Below the pieces are notes generated by a model. It saw nothing but the letters and a program-made list of their open reading frames with translations. It was not told where the DNA came from and made no database searches. A program made the translations under genes and the position numbers. Source: Devosia rhodophyticola (GTDB taxonomy: Bacteria > Pseudomonadota > Alphaproteobacteria > Rhizobiales > Devosiaceae). From it: a stretch of DNA of 64,000 nucleotides. Shown piece by piece: positions 11,143-19,817 of the stretch (its first letter is position 1; every line of letters starts with the position of its first letter). Location: assembly GCF_028816475.1 (NCBI RefSeq), contig NZ_CP118247.1, positions 1,674,001-1,738,000 of the forward strand. The letters run 5' to 3'.

Positions 11143-11810
11143 CAGTTGAGCGGGGCGGCCGGATTGTCGCCGCCATGAGCCATTTCATATTCGGTCATCG
11201 CAATCAGGGTTTCGGCCCGGGCTTCGAGCGTATCGGCTTCGAGCAATACCTGCTTTTCGGCGGCCCCATAGGGGGACACCATGCAGCAGAAATTGATCAG
11301 ATCGGCAGTGCCGGTGCGCTCGATCTCTTCCCAGTTCAACTCGAAATTGGCGAACTCGGCATAGTCGCGCATCATTTTGACAAAGCGGGCCCGGTCCACC
11401 CCTTCTTCGCCAAAGCTACGCTCAAAGTCGGGTTCGAACCCATGACCCGAAATGATGCATTGCCGATAGGGGGTCATGACAGTCAGTTCGGACACCAGTT
11501 TGAACCGGGTGACGCCTTCGAGAATTATGAAATAGTGCCCGTCGCCATTTTCCTCAAAATGGGTCAATCGACCCAGGCACCCGACCTTTTGCAACGGGCT
11601 GCGCCCCTTGGGGGATTCCTCGGACGTATCTTCGGGCTGAATCAGTCCGATCAACCGATTGGTGCGCAGCGCCGCGTCGACCATTTCAATATAGCGCGGC
11701 TCAAACACATTGAGCGGGCGATGGGAAAACGGCAGCAGCAGCGCGCCGGTCAATGGAAAGACCGGCACGGATTTTGGCAGATCAGCGGGTGAGGCGGGAC
11801 GTTTGAGCAT
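11142..11810 (-). CDS. LON peptidase substrate-binding-domain protein
   Basis: 222-residue protein consisting of an ATP-dependent protease La N-terminal (LON/PUA-like) domain without the AAA+ or protease parts. Visible family features are VPVFPLTGALLLPFSHRPLN, FEPRYIEMVDAALR and a second motif GCLGRLTHFEENGDGHYFII. Family members are cytoplasmic proteins with unknown clients. It is encoded between the YbbN gene (11-bp gap) and the Trm112 gene (1-bp overlap), a conserved three-gene string in Rhizobiales. Confidence 0.9.
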   Translation of the reverse strand: MLKRPASPADLPKSVPVFPLTGALLLPFSHRPLNVFEPRYIEMVDAALRTNRLIGLIQPEDTSEESPKGRSPLQKVGCLGRLTHFEENGDGHYFIILEGVTRFKLVSELTVMTPYRQCIISGHGFEPDFERSFGEEGVDRARFVKMMRDYAEFANFELNWEEIERTGTADLINFCCMVSPYGAAEKQVLLEADTLEARAETLIAMTEYEMAHGGDNPAAPLN

Positions 11811-11821
11811 GACGGACTCCC

Positions 11822-12772
11822 TTAGGAGAAGAGCACTGCCGACAACAGCCGACGGCCCTTGATGGTTGCAGGATCCTTTACCCCCCAGGCTTCGAACAGC
11901 TCGATCAATTTCTTGCGCGCGCCGTCATCGTTCCAGGTCCGGTCGCGCTTCATTTGCGCGACCAGCGATTCTGCGGCGCCAAGTCGGTCGCCCCTGGCAT
12001 TAAGAACCACGGCGAGATCAAAGCGGGCCTGATGATTGTCAGGATCGGCGGCAACGGCTGCAACCAGGCTATCTGCTTCGGACAGGTCCTTGGCTTCGTC
12101 CAGAAGACGGATGGAGGCAATGGCGGCCGCATAGTCATCGCCGACGCGGGCATCTTCGGGCAGCATTTCAAGAGTTGCCTTGGCCTGTTCGGTTTCGCCC
12201 GCAGCCAGATAGGTGCGCGCCAGGCCCAGCAGGGCTTTGGCATTTTCGGGCATGTGCTGCAAAACCATACCAAAAATCTGGGCGGCCCGACCGAGGTCGC
12301 CGGCGCCCAACGCCTCGTCGGCGGCTTCAATGGCCTTGGCAATCTGCTCGTCCATCGATTCGGGTTCTGGCGGGGCTTCTGGTGCTCCAGCGATCACTTT
12401 TTCCGCAAAGCGGCGCACTTCGCCTTCGGGCAGTGCACCCATGAAGCCGTCGACAGGTCGTCCGCCAGCAAAAGCGAAAACCGCCGGGATGGATTTAACG
12501 CCCAATTGCCCGGCAATCTGGGGGTGTTCATCGATATTGATTTTGATCAGGCGGATTTTGCCGGCCTTTTCGGTCACCACTTTTTCAAGCGCCGGCGTCA
12601 GTGCCCGGCAGGGGCCGCACCATGGGGCCCAGAAATCCACCAGTACCGGGGTTTGCACGGAGGCATCGATTACATCGGCCTTGAATCCCTGATCGGTTGA
12701 TTCGGCGATAAGAGCACCAGCGGGGGTGGCATCGTTTTTTGGGGCGGCTGCGCCGTTCAACTCAAATGTCAT
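11822..12772 (-). CDS. YbbN/CnoX-type thioredoxin-TPR co-chaperone
   Basis: 316-residue protein with an N-terminal thioredoxin domain and a C-terminal TPR-like domain (about 150-316). The active-site motif WCGPC is at residues 51-55, within VDFWAPWCGPCRALTPAL. E. coli YbbN (CnoX) lacks the intact CxxC motif and acts as a chaperedoxin; here both cysteines remain, so redox activity is plausible. I chose the ATG at 12772 because the thioredoxin domain starts shortly after it; the in-frame upstream extension to 12844 looks non-coding. First gene of the YbbN-LON-Trm112 string. Confidence 0.9.
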   Translation of the reverse strand: MTFELNGAAAPKNDATPAGALIAESTDQGFKADVIDASVQTPVLVDFWAPWCGPCRALTPALEKVVTEKAGKIRLIKINIDEHPQIAGQLGVKSIPAVFAFAGGRPVDGFMGALPEGEVRRFAEKVIAGAPEAPPEPESMDEQIAKAIEAADEALGAGDLGRAAQIFGMVLQHMPENAKALLGLARTYLAAGETEQAKATLEMLPEDARVGDDYAAAIASIRLLDEAKDLSEADSLVAAVAADPDNHQARFDLAVVLNARGDRLGAAESLVAQMKRDRTWNDDGARKKLIELFEAWGVKDPATIKGRRLLSAVLFS

Positions 12773-12961
12773 AACTGGGCCTTCGCGACTGTACTGTTTG
12801 CGGTTTTGGGCTTCTTTGTGCGCCTTGCGGTAGCGTTGTGACAAGCCCTTGAGAGTCTATCGCCATCCGCATGCAGATTATTGCTTGCAATCGGAGTGCG
12901 CATTGGGCATATAGGCGCGCGTCGCGTCGGTGCCAAGGCATCGCACGAAAGACACTGGAGT

Positions 12962-13036
12962 GCGGGTGTAGCTCAGGGGTAGAGCATAACCTTGCCAAGG
13001 TTAGGGTCGTGGGTTCGAATCCCATCGCCCGCTCCA
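12962..13036 (+). tRNA. tRNA-Gly (GCC anticodon)
   Basis: 75-nt cloverleaf. The acceptor arms GCGGGTG and CGCCCGC pair with one G-U; the D arm GCTCAGGGGTAGAGC, anticodon loop TTGCCAA (anticodon GCC) and T arm GGGTTCGAATCCC are all present. The CCA end is encoded (13034-13036). An intrinsic terminator follows about 30 bp later. Confidence 0.97.
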
Positions 13037-13065
13037 ATATCAAAGGGTGGCAAACCTTTGATGAC

Positions 13066-13089
13066 AAAGGGTCCGTGAGGACCCTTTTT
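13066..13089 (+). terminator. Intrinsic terminator of tRNA-Gly
   Basis: A perfect 9-bp stem (13066-13074 with 13079-13087) with GTGA loop runs straight into a T tract on the plus strand, 30 bp after the tRNA CCA end. Confidence 0.88.
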
Positions 13090-13168
13090 GTTTGCAAGTA
13101 CTTGATCCGGTCGCCGAATTGGCCTTGTCTGCCTCAAGCCACGTCTGATGGCTCCTGGAGGGTCACGC

Positions 13169-13936
13169 ATGCGTTTTTCAGCCTGTATCGAAATGTTGTT
13201 TGCGCCGGAAACCGAAATTTTTGCCGAGCGTATCGGGCTGGCGGCCGCAGCAGGGCTCGAGGTATTTGAATTCTGGCGCTGGACCAACAAGGATATCGAC
13301 GCCATCGAAATGGCGATGCGAACGCACGACATGACCTTGGCGGGTCTGGTGGCTGAGCCGATGGTGCCATTGACCGATCCGGACCAGCACGACGCCTTTC
13401 TTTCGGGTTTGGTGCAGTCAGTAGCGGTGGCGCAGCGCCTCGGGGCAAAGGTCTTGATTGCGCAGGCGGGTGATGATCTGCCGGGCCGCAGTCGCCCTCA
13501 GCAGCGCGCCGCAATTGAAGCCTGTCTGTTGCGGGCCGCCGATGTTCTCAAAGGAACGGGGGTTACGCTGGCGCTTGAGCCGCTCAATACGCTGATCGAC
13601 CACAAGGGGTATTTTCTGGCCTCCACAATTGAAGGGCTCGATATCATCGACAATGTGGGGCGCGCCGAAATCGGGCTACTCTATGATCTTTATCATTCCA
13701 TGGTGATGGGCGAGAAGACCGCCGAGGTGCTTGAGGGCCGGGTTGACCGCATTGCCCATATCCATGTCGCCGATCATTTGGGGCGGAATCAGCCGGGCAC
13801 GGGTCAATTGCCGTTGGCCGCAGCGCTCAAATGGCTGTTTGCCAACGGCTACAAAGGATGCGTTGGGCTGGAATATCGCCCCATTGGACCAACAGCGGCG
13901 GCGTTGGCGCAAACGCGACGAGAACTGGAAGTCTAG
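13169..13936 (+). CDS. Hydroxypyruvate isomerase-like sugar-phosphate isomerase/epimerase (TIM barrel)
   Basis: 255-residue member of the xylose-isomerase-like TIM-barrel superfamily, closest in style to hydroxypyruvate isomerase (Hyi) and OtnI. It would interconvert hydroxypyruvate and tartronate semialdehyde or a related 2-oxo sugar. Visible metal/catalytic motifs are LALEPLNT (E), LLYDLYHSMVMGE (D and H), IAHIHVADHLGRNQPGTGQL and VGLEYRPIG (E). ATG 13169 is chosen because a GGAGGG box precedes it; the ATG 21 bp upstream lacks one. No glyoxylate carboligase is adjacent, so the exact substrate is open. The stop overlaps the convergent methyltransferase gene by 4 bp. Confidence 0.8.
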   Translation: MRFSACIEMLFAPETEIFAERIGLAAAAGLEVFEFWRWTNKDIDAIEMAMRTHDMTLAGLVAEPMVPLTDPDQHDAFLSGLVQSVAVAQRLGAKVLIAQAGDDLPGRSRPQQRAAIEACLLRAADVLKGTGVTLALEPLNTLIDHKGYFLASTIEGLDIIDNVGRAEIGLLYDLYHSMVMGEKTAEVLEGRVDRIAHIHVADHLGRNQPGTGQLPLAAALKWLFANGYKGCVGLEYRPIGPTAAALAQTRRELEV

Positions 13937-15127
13937 TGGGAAAAGGTTGCGGCAATTTCGATATGGGTTGAGTGCACGAACTGATCCACCACCATCAAAT
14001 CTTTCATCCTGTAGCCGCCAGCAATCAATGTGGCTGCGTCGCGGGCAAAAGTTTTCGGGTCGCACGCGATCATGGCGATGGTCTTTACCTTTGATGCCGC
14101 CAGTTCGCGTACCTGATTGAGTGCACCTGCGCGCGGTGGGTCAAGCACCACCGCGTCATAATCGGCCAATTCATATCGGGTCATTTCCTCGCGGAACAAG
14201 TCGCGGCGCTTGGCCGTCAGTTGTTTGAGACCACGGGTTAGCCGTCGCGCCTGATCGAGCGCTTCGATGGCGGGTTTGTCACTGTCTGCTGCAAAGACCT
14301 TGCTTGATTGGGCCAGGCGCAGCGCAAAGGGGCCCACCCCACAAAACAGATCTGCAACATTTTTGGCGCCTTTGAGCGCTTCGGCCACATAGTCGGCCAG
14401 AAAATCCTGCGCGGCTTCGGTGGCCTGCAAAAAGCTGCCGGTGGGCAGCTCGATAGTGGCTTTGCCCATGCTGACGGCAGGCGGTTGGGTTTGCAGCACC
14501 ATTTCCCCGTTGAGCGTCAATCGCGCCAGATGAAATCTGGCCACCAATGGTTCCAACCGTGGGCTGCTGGCATGTTTTTTCCGAGTGCACGGCAACATCA
14601 AGCCCGGTGACAGTTGCGGTAAAACTGACATCGGCTTCGCCAATTGCTTGATAAACGGCGCTGGTAATGGCGGGGGCGCGCGCCAATGCGGGCACCAGGA
14701 TCGGGCAGTGCTCGATGGGTTCGACCTCATGGCTGCGGGCACGCATATAGCCCGATCCTTCGCGGCGTGCGTGCAGCGTCGCGCGCCGACGGCCCCTTCC
14801 GCCTGCATCAACAAAATTACTGACCGGCACATCAATACCGGCAAAATTCAGCGCGGTTTCGACTAGACCCGTCTTGAACGCCTGATAGCTGGGCTGATCC
14901 ATGTGCTGGGTCTGGCAGCCTCCACATTGCTCAAAGTGCGGGCAAAACGGGGCAATGCGCGCTGCACTTGCGGCTTTGACCGCCAGCAATGTCGCACGCT
15001 CGCCATCTTGTTCGATCTCGACCACTTCGCCGGGCAGAGCGCGGGGCACAAATATCCGCTGATTGTCGATTTCGGCGATGCCTTCGGCGCGTTGGCCAAG
15101 GCTTTGAATGGTGACGGTGCTGATCAT
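13933..15127 (-). pseudogene. RlmD/TrmA-family 23S rRNA (uracil-5)-methyltransferase, frameshifted
   Basis: SAM-dependent RNA m5U methyltransferase of the TrmA/RlmC/RlmD family, split over two frames. The 5' part (15127 to about 14580) has the TRAM domain (MISTVTIQSLGQRAEGIAEI) and the Fe-S cysteines CPHFEQCGGC. The 3' part has the SAM motif DLFCGVGPFAL, LDPPRAGAL and the catalytic cysteine in ACDPKTFARDAATL. The frame changes at a run of six As on the coding strand (14575-14580); five As would restore one ORF of about 398 codons. The in-frame sequence upstream of 15127 is non-coding. Either an inactivating mutation or, more likely in view of similar lesions elsewhere here, a sequence error. 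Confidence 0.85.
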
Positions 15128-15194
15128 GGGGCTACCTAGCCGTTTCGGAGGCGCGCCGACAAGGTAATTCGCCTGACCGGGGGGAAGATCGGGT

Positions 15195-18101
15195 TCAGGG
15201 GCGGCTGACAAACTCCAACAGGCTGGCGAGCGAGACAAAGGGAATGTCGGCATATTCAGACAGGCCCGTGGCGCAGGTTGAGACAGTCGAAACTCCAATA
15301 GTGCAGCCTGCTGGAATATCGTTCTTGGCAAAACGCGTGGCGTGCTGGTTCAGTTCGGGCGTGAACAGCCCCTTGTCCCCGGCGTAGCCGCAACAGGTCA
15401 CTGAAGAGAGCACCGCGATGGAATTGGCACAGGCATTCGCGACGGCTTCGGTGGCGGGTTGCTCTTTAAGGCGCTGGGCGGAACAATTGTGATGCACAGC
15501 CACCACCGGCAAGGGATTGGTGATTCTCAGGCGCGGCAAAAGCGCTTCGGCCAGGAACTGGGCACTGTCGACGATGCTGGCGGTGCCGGGCAAATCGGTC
15601 AGATGTTTGGCGCACGTCGAGGCGTCGGTCAGAACCGGTACTGCGTCCTCGCCGATAAGGGTCGACAAATTCTTGACCAACTGACTGCCGACGCGTTCTC
15701 CTTCCTCAGGAAACCCTTTTGAAACAAAAGGTTGGCCACAGCACTGCCCATTGAGATTTTGGGGCATGATCACATCAAATCCGGCACGATCAAGCAGCGC
15801 CAACATCGCCTCAGGGGCGGACAGCAGGTCGAGATCGGTTCTGGCCGCCCCGAACATGCGGGTGGGACAGGCGGGGAAATAGACAATTTTCGGCCGATCG
15901 TCTTGGGCAATCGGCACCGGAAAGCCGGTGGCGCGCGGATCACTGCGCGAAATAGTTGCCGGTGCATTGGGGGCGCCCGGTCCGGCGTCCAGCTGCGGCG
16001 AAATGCGGGGAACCCGTCGTCCGGTTGCCTGCCGCGCGGCGTTGGTGATGGTTTGCATCGCCGCCTTGCCGATAACCGCCTGGCCAATGTCGGCGAGCGC
16101 GACGCCGCCACGCATGCCCGATTCGATCATGCCGGTATGGCCCGCAGCAAAATGGGCAACCGATTTGGCGAAGTCGCCTCGCCGTTCGGCGCGCTGGCCC
16201 ATGATCATGGTGCCGGTTTCAATGCCAACGGGGCAGCGAAGCGAACAGAGATTGCAAGCAGCGCAGGTATCAAGGCCGGGATATTGGAAGTCCTTGTCGA
16301 GCTGGGCCAATAGCTCTGGATCTTCGCCCGAGGCGCGCAGGCGGGCGCGTTCGCGGGTCACCGCGATGCGCTGGCGCGGCGACAGGGTCATTTGATGGCT
16401 GGGGCAGGCCGGTTCGCAAAAGCCGCATTCGATGCAGAGGTCAACCAGCGGATCGGCCAGCGGCATCAGCTTGAGATTTTTGACATGAATATCTGGATCG
16501 CGGTTGAGCAGCACGCCGGGATTGAGCAGCCCCTCGGGGTCGAACAGGGCCTTGATCTGGTGCATCAGCGCGTAGGCCGTCGGGCCCCACTCGGCCTCCA
16601 CGAATGGGGCAATGGCGCGCCCGGTGCCATGTTCGGCCTTTAGCGAGCCGCCATATTGAATCGATACGAGGTCGGACAGGGCCTTGGAGAACAGATCGAA
16701 CTTTTTGGCCGAACCGGGTTGGGAGAAATCATCGCCCATTTGAAAATGCAGATTGCCGGCCAGTGCGTGGCCAAAGATCACCGCGTCCTCATAGTCATGC
16801 TCATCAAGCAGTTGGCGCAGATCGATAACGAAATCGGCCAGCCGATCAATGGGAGCGGCGACATCTTCAGTCAGCATTGAGGTGCCTTTGGGCCGCGCTG
16901 CGCCTGCCGAGGCAAAAAAGCCCTTGCGAATATCCCACAGGGCGTGCGAGCGCGCCTCGTCGGTTGAAAAATCAATGGCTGTAGCGCCCTCAGCGGCAAG
17001 GATCGCTTCGGCCTTGGCAACTTCAGCAGCCAGCGTTTCGGCGTCAGGCGCGGTGACGTCGATCAGGACGGCGGGTGAATTTTCGTCGAGAAACGGCACC
17101 AGCGGGCGCATGGCGGGCAGGTGGATGACAGTTTCCAGCGCCCGGCGCTCGATATATTCAGCCGCCGTTACCCCGGTTGTGACATGGACGCCGCCGTTGG
17201 CAAGGGTCGAAATGGCTCGGGCGCAGGAGTGGGGATCGGGGAAGGGGACGAGCGCTGTGGATTTGAACGGATGCTCGGGCACCGTATTGTAGGTCACCTC
17301 GGAGACGAAGCCGAGAGTGCCTTCCGAGCCAACGATCAAATGAATGAGAATGTCGAGCGGATCGTGAAAATCAACCAGGGCATTGAGCGAGTAGCCGACC
17401 GTGTTCTTGATCCGGTATTTCTTCTGGATCAGCGCCACGAGTTCAGCGTCTGCCATCACCTGATGATGCAGGGCTTGGATCTGGTCGAGCAGGTCGGCGC
17501 GCCTGGCGCGGAATGCTTCACGTGAATCATTGTCGCCCGAATCGAGCAGCGTGCCATCGGTCAGAATGATCCGTAACCTGGCCATGGTGTTATAGGTGTT
17601 CTGCGCCACGCCACAGCACATGCCCGAGGAATTATTGTTGACGACGCCGCCGATCTTGCACGTCGCCTGACTGGCGGGATCGGGTCCGATCTTGCGATTG
17701 AACGGTTTTAACGCGGTATTGGCGTTGGCAACGATGATCGCCGGTCCCAGAACAATCTGCTCACCGCCGTCCAAAATCTGCATCTTGCGCCAGCCGTCGC
17801 CCAGAACCGCGAGCACGCCGTCTGTTACAGCCTGACCCGAAAGCGATGTGCCGGCGGCGCGAAACGTCAGGGGCAGCCCTTCGGCGCGTGCGGCCTGCAT
17901 GACGGCGCGAACCTGATCCTCGGTGTCGATAATAGCGACAACGGCGGGGATTAGCCGGTAGGAGCTGGCGTCGCCGGACCAGGCATAAGTCATCAGCGGA
18001 TCAGTCATCAGCTTTTTGGGCGCAACAACATCTTTGAGCCGCGCCGCAACGCGCAGACCCGCAGCGTGCCGATCTGGTGTGATGGCTGATATCTGGTTCA
18101 A
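15195..18101 (-). CDS. FAD-binding and Fe-S (two 4Fe-4S) D-lactate/2-hydroxyacid dehydrogenase
   Basis: Large fusion oxidoreductase (about 968 residues) of the Dld-II/GlcD-GlcF type, expected to oxidise D-lactate or another 2-hydroxyacid and pass electrons to quinone. The N-terminal PCMH FAD domain has PLTFRAAGTSLSGQAVTDG and IGGVVNNNSSGMCCG. The FAD-oxidase C domain contains GHALAGNLHFQ and KAEHGTGRAIAPF. The Fe-S part has CIECGFCEPACP and CAACNLCSLRCPVG, followed by CCG repeats (NGQCCGQPF, TCCGYAGDKG). The start is probably TTG 18101, which has an AGAGGAG box at good spacing; ATG 18125 lies inside a palindrome without a ribosome site. Substrate is inferred from the family. Confidence 0.87.
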   Translation of the reverse strand: MNQISAITPDRHAAGLRVAARLKDVVAPKKLMTDPLMTYAWSGDASSYRLIPAVVAIIDTEDQVRAVMQAARAEGLPLTFRAAGTSLSGQAVTDGVLAVLGDGWRKMQILDGGEQIVLGPAIIVANANTALKPFNRKIGPDPASQATCKIGGVVNNNSSGMCCGVAQNTYNTMARLRIILTDGTLLDSGDNDSREAFRARRADLLDQIQALHHQVMADAELVALIQKKYRIKNTVGYSLNALVDFHDPLDILIHLIVGSEGTLGFVSEVTYNTVPEHPFKSTALVPFPDPHSCARAISTLANGGVHVTTGVTAAEYIERRALETVIHLPAMRPLVPFLDENSPAVLIDVTAPDAETLAAEVAKAEAILAAEGATAIDFSTDEARSHALWDIRKGFFASAGAARPKGTSMLTEDVAAPIDRLADFVIDLRQLLDEHDYEDAVIFGHALAGNLHFQMGDDFSQPGSAKKFDLFSKALSDLVSIQYGGSLKAEHGTGRAIAPFVEAEWGPTAYALMHQIKALFDPEGLLNPGVLLNRDPDIHVKNLKLMPLADPLVDLCIECGFCEPACPSHQMTLSPRQRIAVTRERARLRASGEDPELLAQLDKDFQYPGLDTCAACNLCSLRCPVGIETGTMIMGQRAERRGDFAKSVAHFAAGHTGMIESGMRGGVALADIGQAVIGKAAMQTITNAARQATGRRVPRISPQLDAGPGAPNAPATISRSDPRATGFPVPIAQDDRPKIVYFPACPTRMFGAARTDLDLLSAPEAMLALLDRAGFDVIMPQNLNGQCCGQPFVSKGFPEEGERVGSQLVKNLSTLIGEDAVPVLTDASTCAKHLTDLPGTASIVDSAQFLAEALLPRLRITNPLPVVAVHHNCSAQRLKEQPATEAVANACANSIAVLSSVTCCGYAGDKGLFTPELNQHATRFAKNDIPAGCTIGVSTVSTCATGLSEYADIPFVSLASLLEFVSRP

Positions 18102-18117
18102 GTCACGCTCCTCTGAC

Positions 18118-18131
18118 ACTAACATGTTAGT
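18118..18131. promoter_or_regulatory. Perfect 14-bp palindrome upstream of the dehydrogenase
   Basis: ACTAACATGTTAGT is its own reverse complement and lies 17 bp upstream of the probable TTG start, overlapping the alternative ATG. It looks like an operator or transcript-start element for the 2-hydroxyacid dehydrogenase gene. The regulator is unknown. Confidence 0.4.
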
Positions 18132-18154
18132 ATGGTCGCATGCTTTTAAACTAC

Positions 18155-18182
18155 AACCCCCCGCCTTGGCGAGGGGTTTTTT
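18155..18182. terminator. Hairpin between padR-type gene and dehydrogenase gene
   Basis: Two 11-base arms (18155-18165 and 18168-18178, one mismatch) form a GC-rich stem. The T tract follows on the plus strand, while both flanking genes are on the minus strand. It therefore sits right after the PadR gene but is oriented as a plus-strand terminator; it may act as a bidirectional insulator. Confidence 0.5.
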
Positions 18183-18183
18183 G

Positions 18184-18876
18184 TTAGAGATCGATATCGT
18201 TGCTGGTGGCCTTGACGATCTTGTCGGCGGCCTTTTTCATGATGCGGGCCGCTTCGCGTTGGGCTGCTTCACCCTGGTTGACCGCTTCGGCAATCGCTGC
18301 CTTGAGCGCCCGGCGAGCCTCATTGACCTCGGGCAATACGTCTTTCATGTCGCGGTCGGGCTGCTGAGAACGCGATTTGTGTTCATCGCCCTCATTATTG
18401 CCCGACTTCCAGTCCCCATTGGCCATGTCGCGAAACTGGTTCATTCGTTCGCCGGCCTTGGCCAGAAAACCCAGCGTTGTGGCGATGGCGTCGCGGTTGT
18501 CCGCCAGATGAGTCCGGCCCACATCGGTAATGGTGTAGAGCTTCTTGTTGGCTTCGCTTTGCGAGGTCACGTAGCCCGCTTCTTCCAGATAGGTCAGCGC
18601 TGGATAGATCATGCCGGGGCTGGGGGCATAAAAGCCGTGCGAATGCTCCTCGATGGCTTTGATCAGATCATAACCATGGCGGGGCTGCTGTTCGATCAGG
18701 AACAGGGCAACAAGGCGAACATCGCCTGCCGCCAGCATTCGGCCCATGCGCAGATTATTGCCAAAGCCCTCGCGGCTGGTGGCATCGCTCCAGCCGGTTA
18801 GCCGATCAAAGCCCTTGCGGGCCATATTTTCAAAGCGGCGCCACTGAGCCGCGAAGTCGTCGTCATCGTCGCGCAT
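18184..18876 (-). CDS. PadR family transcriptional regulator
   Basis: 230-residue regulator. The PadR winged helix is seen in VRLVALFLIEQQPRHGYDLI, KAIEEHSHGFYAPSPGMIYP and ALTYLEEAGYVTSQSEANKK. A charged C-terminal extension (about 130-230, rich in K/E/R and alanine) is probably helical and mediates dimerisation. PadR proteins commonly repress their own gene or a nearby transporter. A perfect palindrome at 18931-18946 lies 55 bp upstream and is a likely autoregulatory operator. The downstream dehydrogenase could be in the same transcript, but a hairpin lies between them. Confidence 0.92.
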   Translation of the reverse strand: MRDDDDDFAAQWRRFENMARKGFDRLTGWSDATSREGFGNNLRMGRMLAAGDVRLVALFLIEQQPRHGYDLIKAIEEHSHGFYAPSPGMIYPALTYLEEAGYVTSQSEANKKLYTITDVGRTHLADNRDAIATTLGFLAKAGERMNQFRDMANGDWKSGNNEGDEHKSRSQQPDRDMKDVLPEVNEARRALKAAIAEAVNQGEAAQREAARIMKKAADKIVKATSNDIDL

Positions 18877-18930
18877 TTGTTTGCTCCACAGGTTTGTCTT
18901 GCCTTTACGTGGGCGGGCGGGGCGCGCGAT

Positions 18931-18946
18931 TCAAGATATATCTTGA
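18931..18946. promoter_or_regulatory. Perfect 16-bp palindrome, probable PadR operator
   Basis: TCAAGATATATCTTGA is a perfect palindrome with an AT-rich core, followed by GATA. It lies 55 bp upstream of the padR-type start codon. PadR-family operators are typically AT-rich dyads of this kind in the regulator's own promoter; binding itself is inferred. Confidence 0.6.
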
Positions 18947-18972
18947 GATAGTTTTGCAATTGTACCGATCAC

Positions 18973-18998
18973 AAAAAACCCGGCCTTGCGGCCGGGTT
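18973..18998 (-). terminator. Intrinsic terminator of rplS
   Basis: A perfect 9-bp GC-rich stem (18977-18985 with 18990-18998, loop of four) is followed on the minus strand by six Ts. It lies 28 bp after the rplS stop. Confidence 0.9.
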
Positions 18999-19026
18999 CT
19001 GTAATTCTTGACGAAGCGTGGAGAGA

Positions 19027-19572
19027 TTATTCGCTCTTGGGCTCTTCGCTTGCGGCGGCCTGTTCGGCTGCCGCAGCCGCTGCTGCGGCTTCGGCATCTT
19101 TGGCAGCCTGTTCAGCGGCAAAAGCCTCTGCGGCGGCAATCTTTTCGGCTTCACGGGCGTTCTTTGCCTCGATAGCCGCTGCGCGCTCGGTGGCTTCGAT
19201 CTTCTTGGTGCGCGAATTGGTCGATTCGAAAATACGCGCTGATTTACCGCGACGATCGCGCAGGTAATAGAGCTTGGCGCGACGAACCTTGCCGCGCTTC
19301 AAGACTTCAACGCTGTCGATATTGGGCGAGTGCATGGGGAAAACGCGTTCCACGCCTTCACCATAGGAAATCTTGCGAACCGTGAAGCTGGCGGTAATGC
19401 CGCCGCCATTGCAGGCTATAACAACGCCTTCATAGGCCTGCAGGCGTTCTTTTTCGCCTTCACGGATTTTGACCCAAACCTTGACGGTGTCGCCATGGGT
19501 AAAGTCGGGGAGCTGGCGCTTGGCGGTGAGCGCTTCAACCTGCTCCTGCTCAAACTGCTGAATGATATTCAT
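19027..19572 (-). CDS. rplS: 50S ribosomal protein L19
   Basis: Ribosomal protein at the 30S-50S interface. The conserved core (about residues 1-120) includes [34 protein letters not shown] and the terminal [20 protein letters not shown]. Residues 125-181 are a low-complexity tail made largely of alanine, glutamate and lysine, so the protein is about 60 residues longer than E. coli L19. Such tails are common in alphaproteobacteria. The gene is normally directly downstream of trmD; here an opposite-strand globin gene sits in between. A strong terminator follows. Confidence 0.97.
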   Translation of the reverse strand: MNIIQQFEQEQVEALTAKRQLPDFTHGDTVKVWVKIREGEKERLQAYEGVVIACNGGGITASFTVRKISYGEGVERVFPMHSPNIDSVEVLKRGKVRRAKLYYLRDRRGKSARIFESTNSRTKKIEATERAAAIEAKNAREAEKIAAAEAFAAEQAAKDAEAAAAAAAAEQAAASEEPKSE

Positions 19573-19817
19573 GATTGATCCGTTCTGATCTTTTCAAAGG
19601 AGCGTTGATTCGAAACCCTGAGGTTCCGATCGCCCGGTCTTGGTTACACGGAGTTTGGTCGTCTTCGCGCCGGGTAGTTTCCCAGCAGCACTTTAGTGGC
19701 CGCGCTATAGGGCAAAAATCGCCCTGAGTCCATGGCTTTTTGCGCGATTTGTCGCGACATGCCCCTGCGACAAGCTGGATGGTGCCCAAGCCAGGGGCTT
19801 GGCGTTATAGTGCGGCC

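Noticed and set aside
14575..14580. Programmed ribosomal frameshifting in the rlmD-like gene
   Set aside because: The required shift is +1 on a short A run without a canonical slippery heptamer or obvious stimulator; similar lesions in six other genes point to sequence error.
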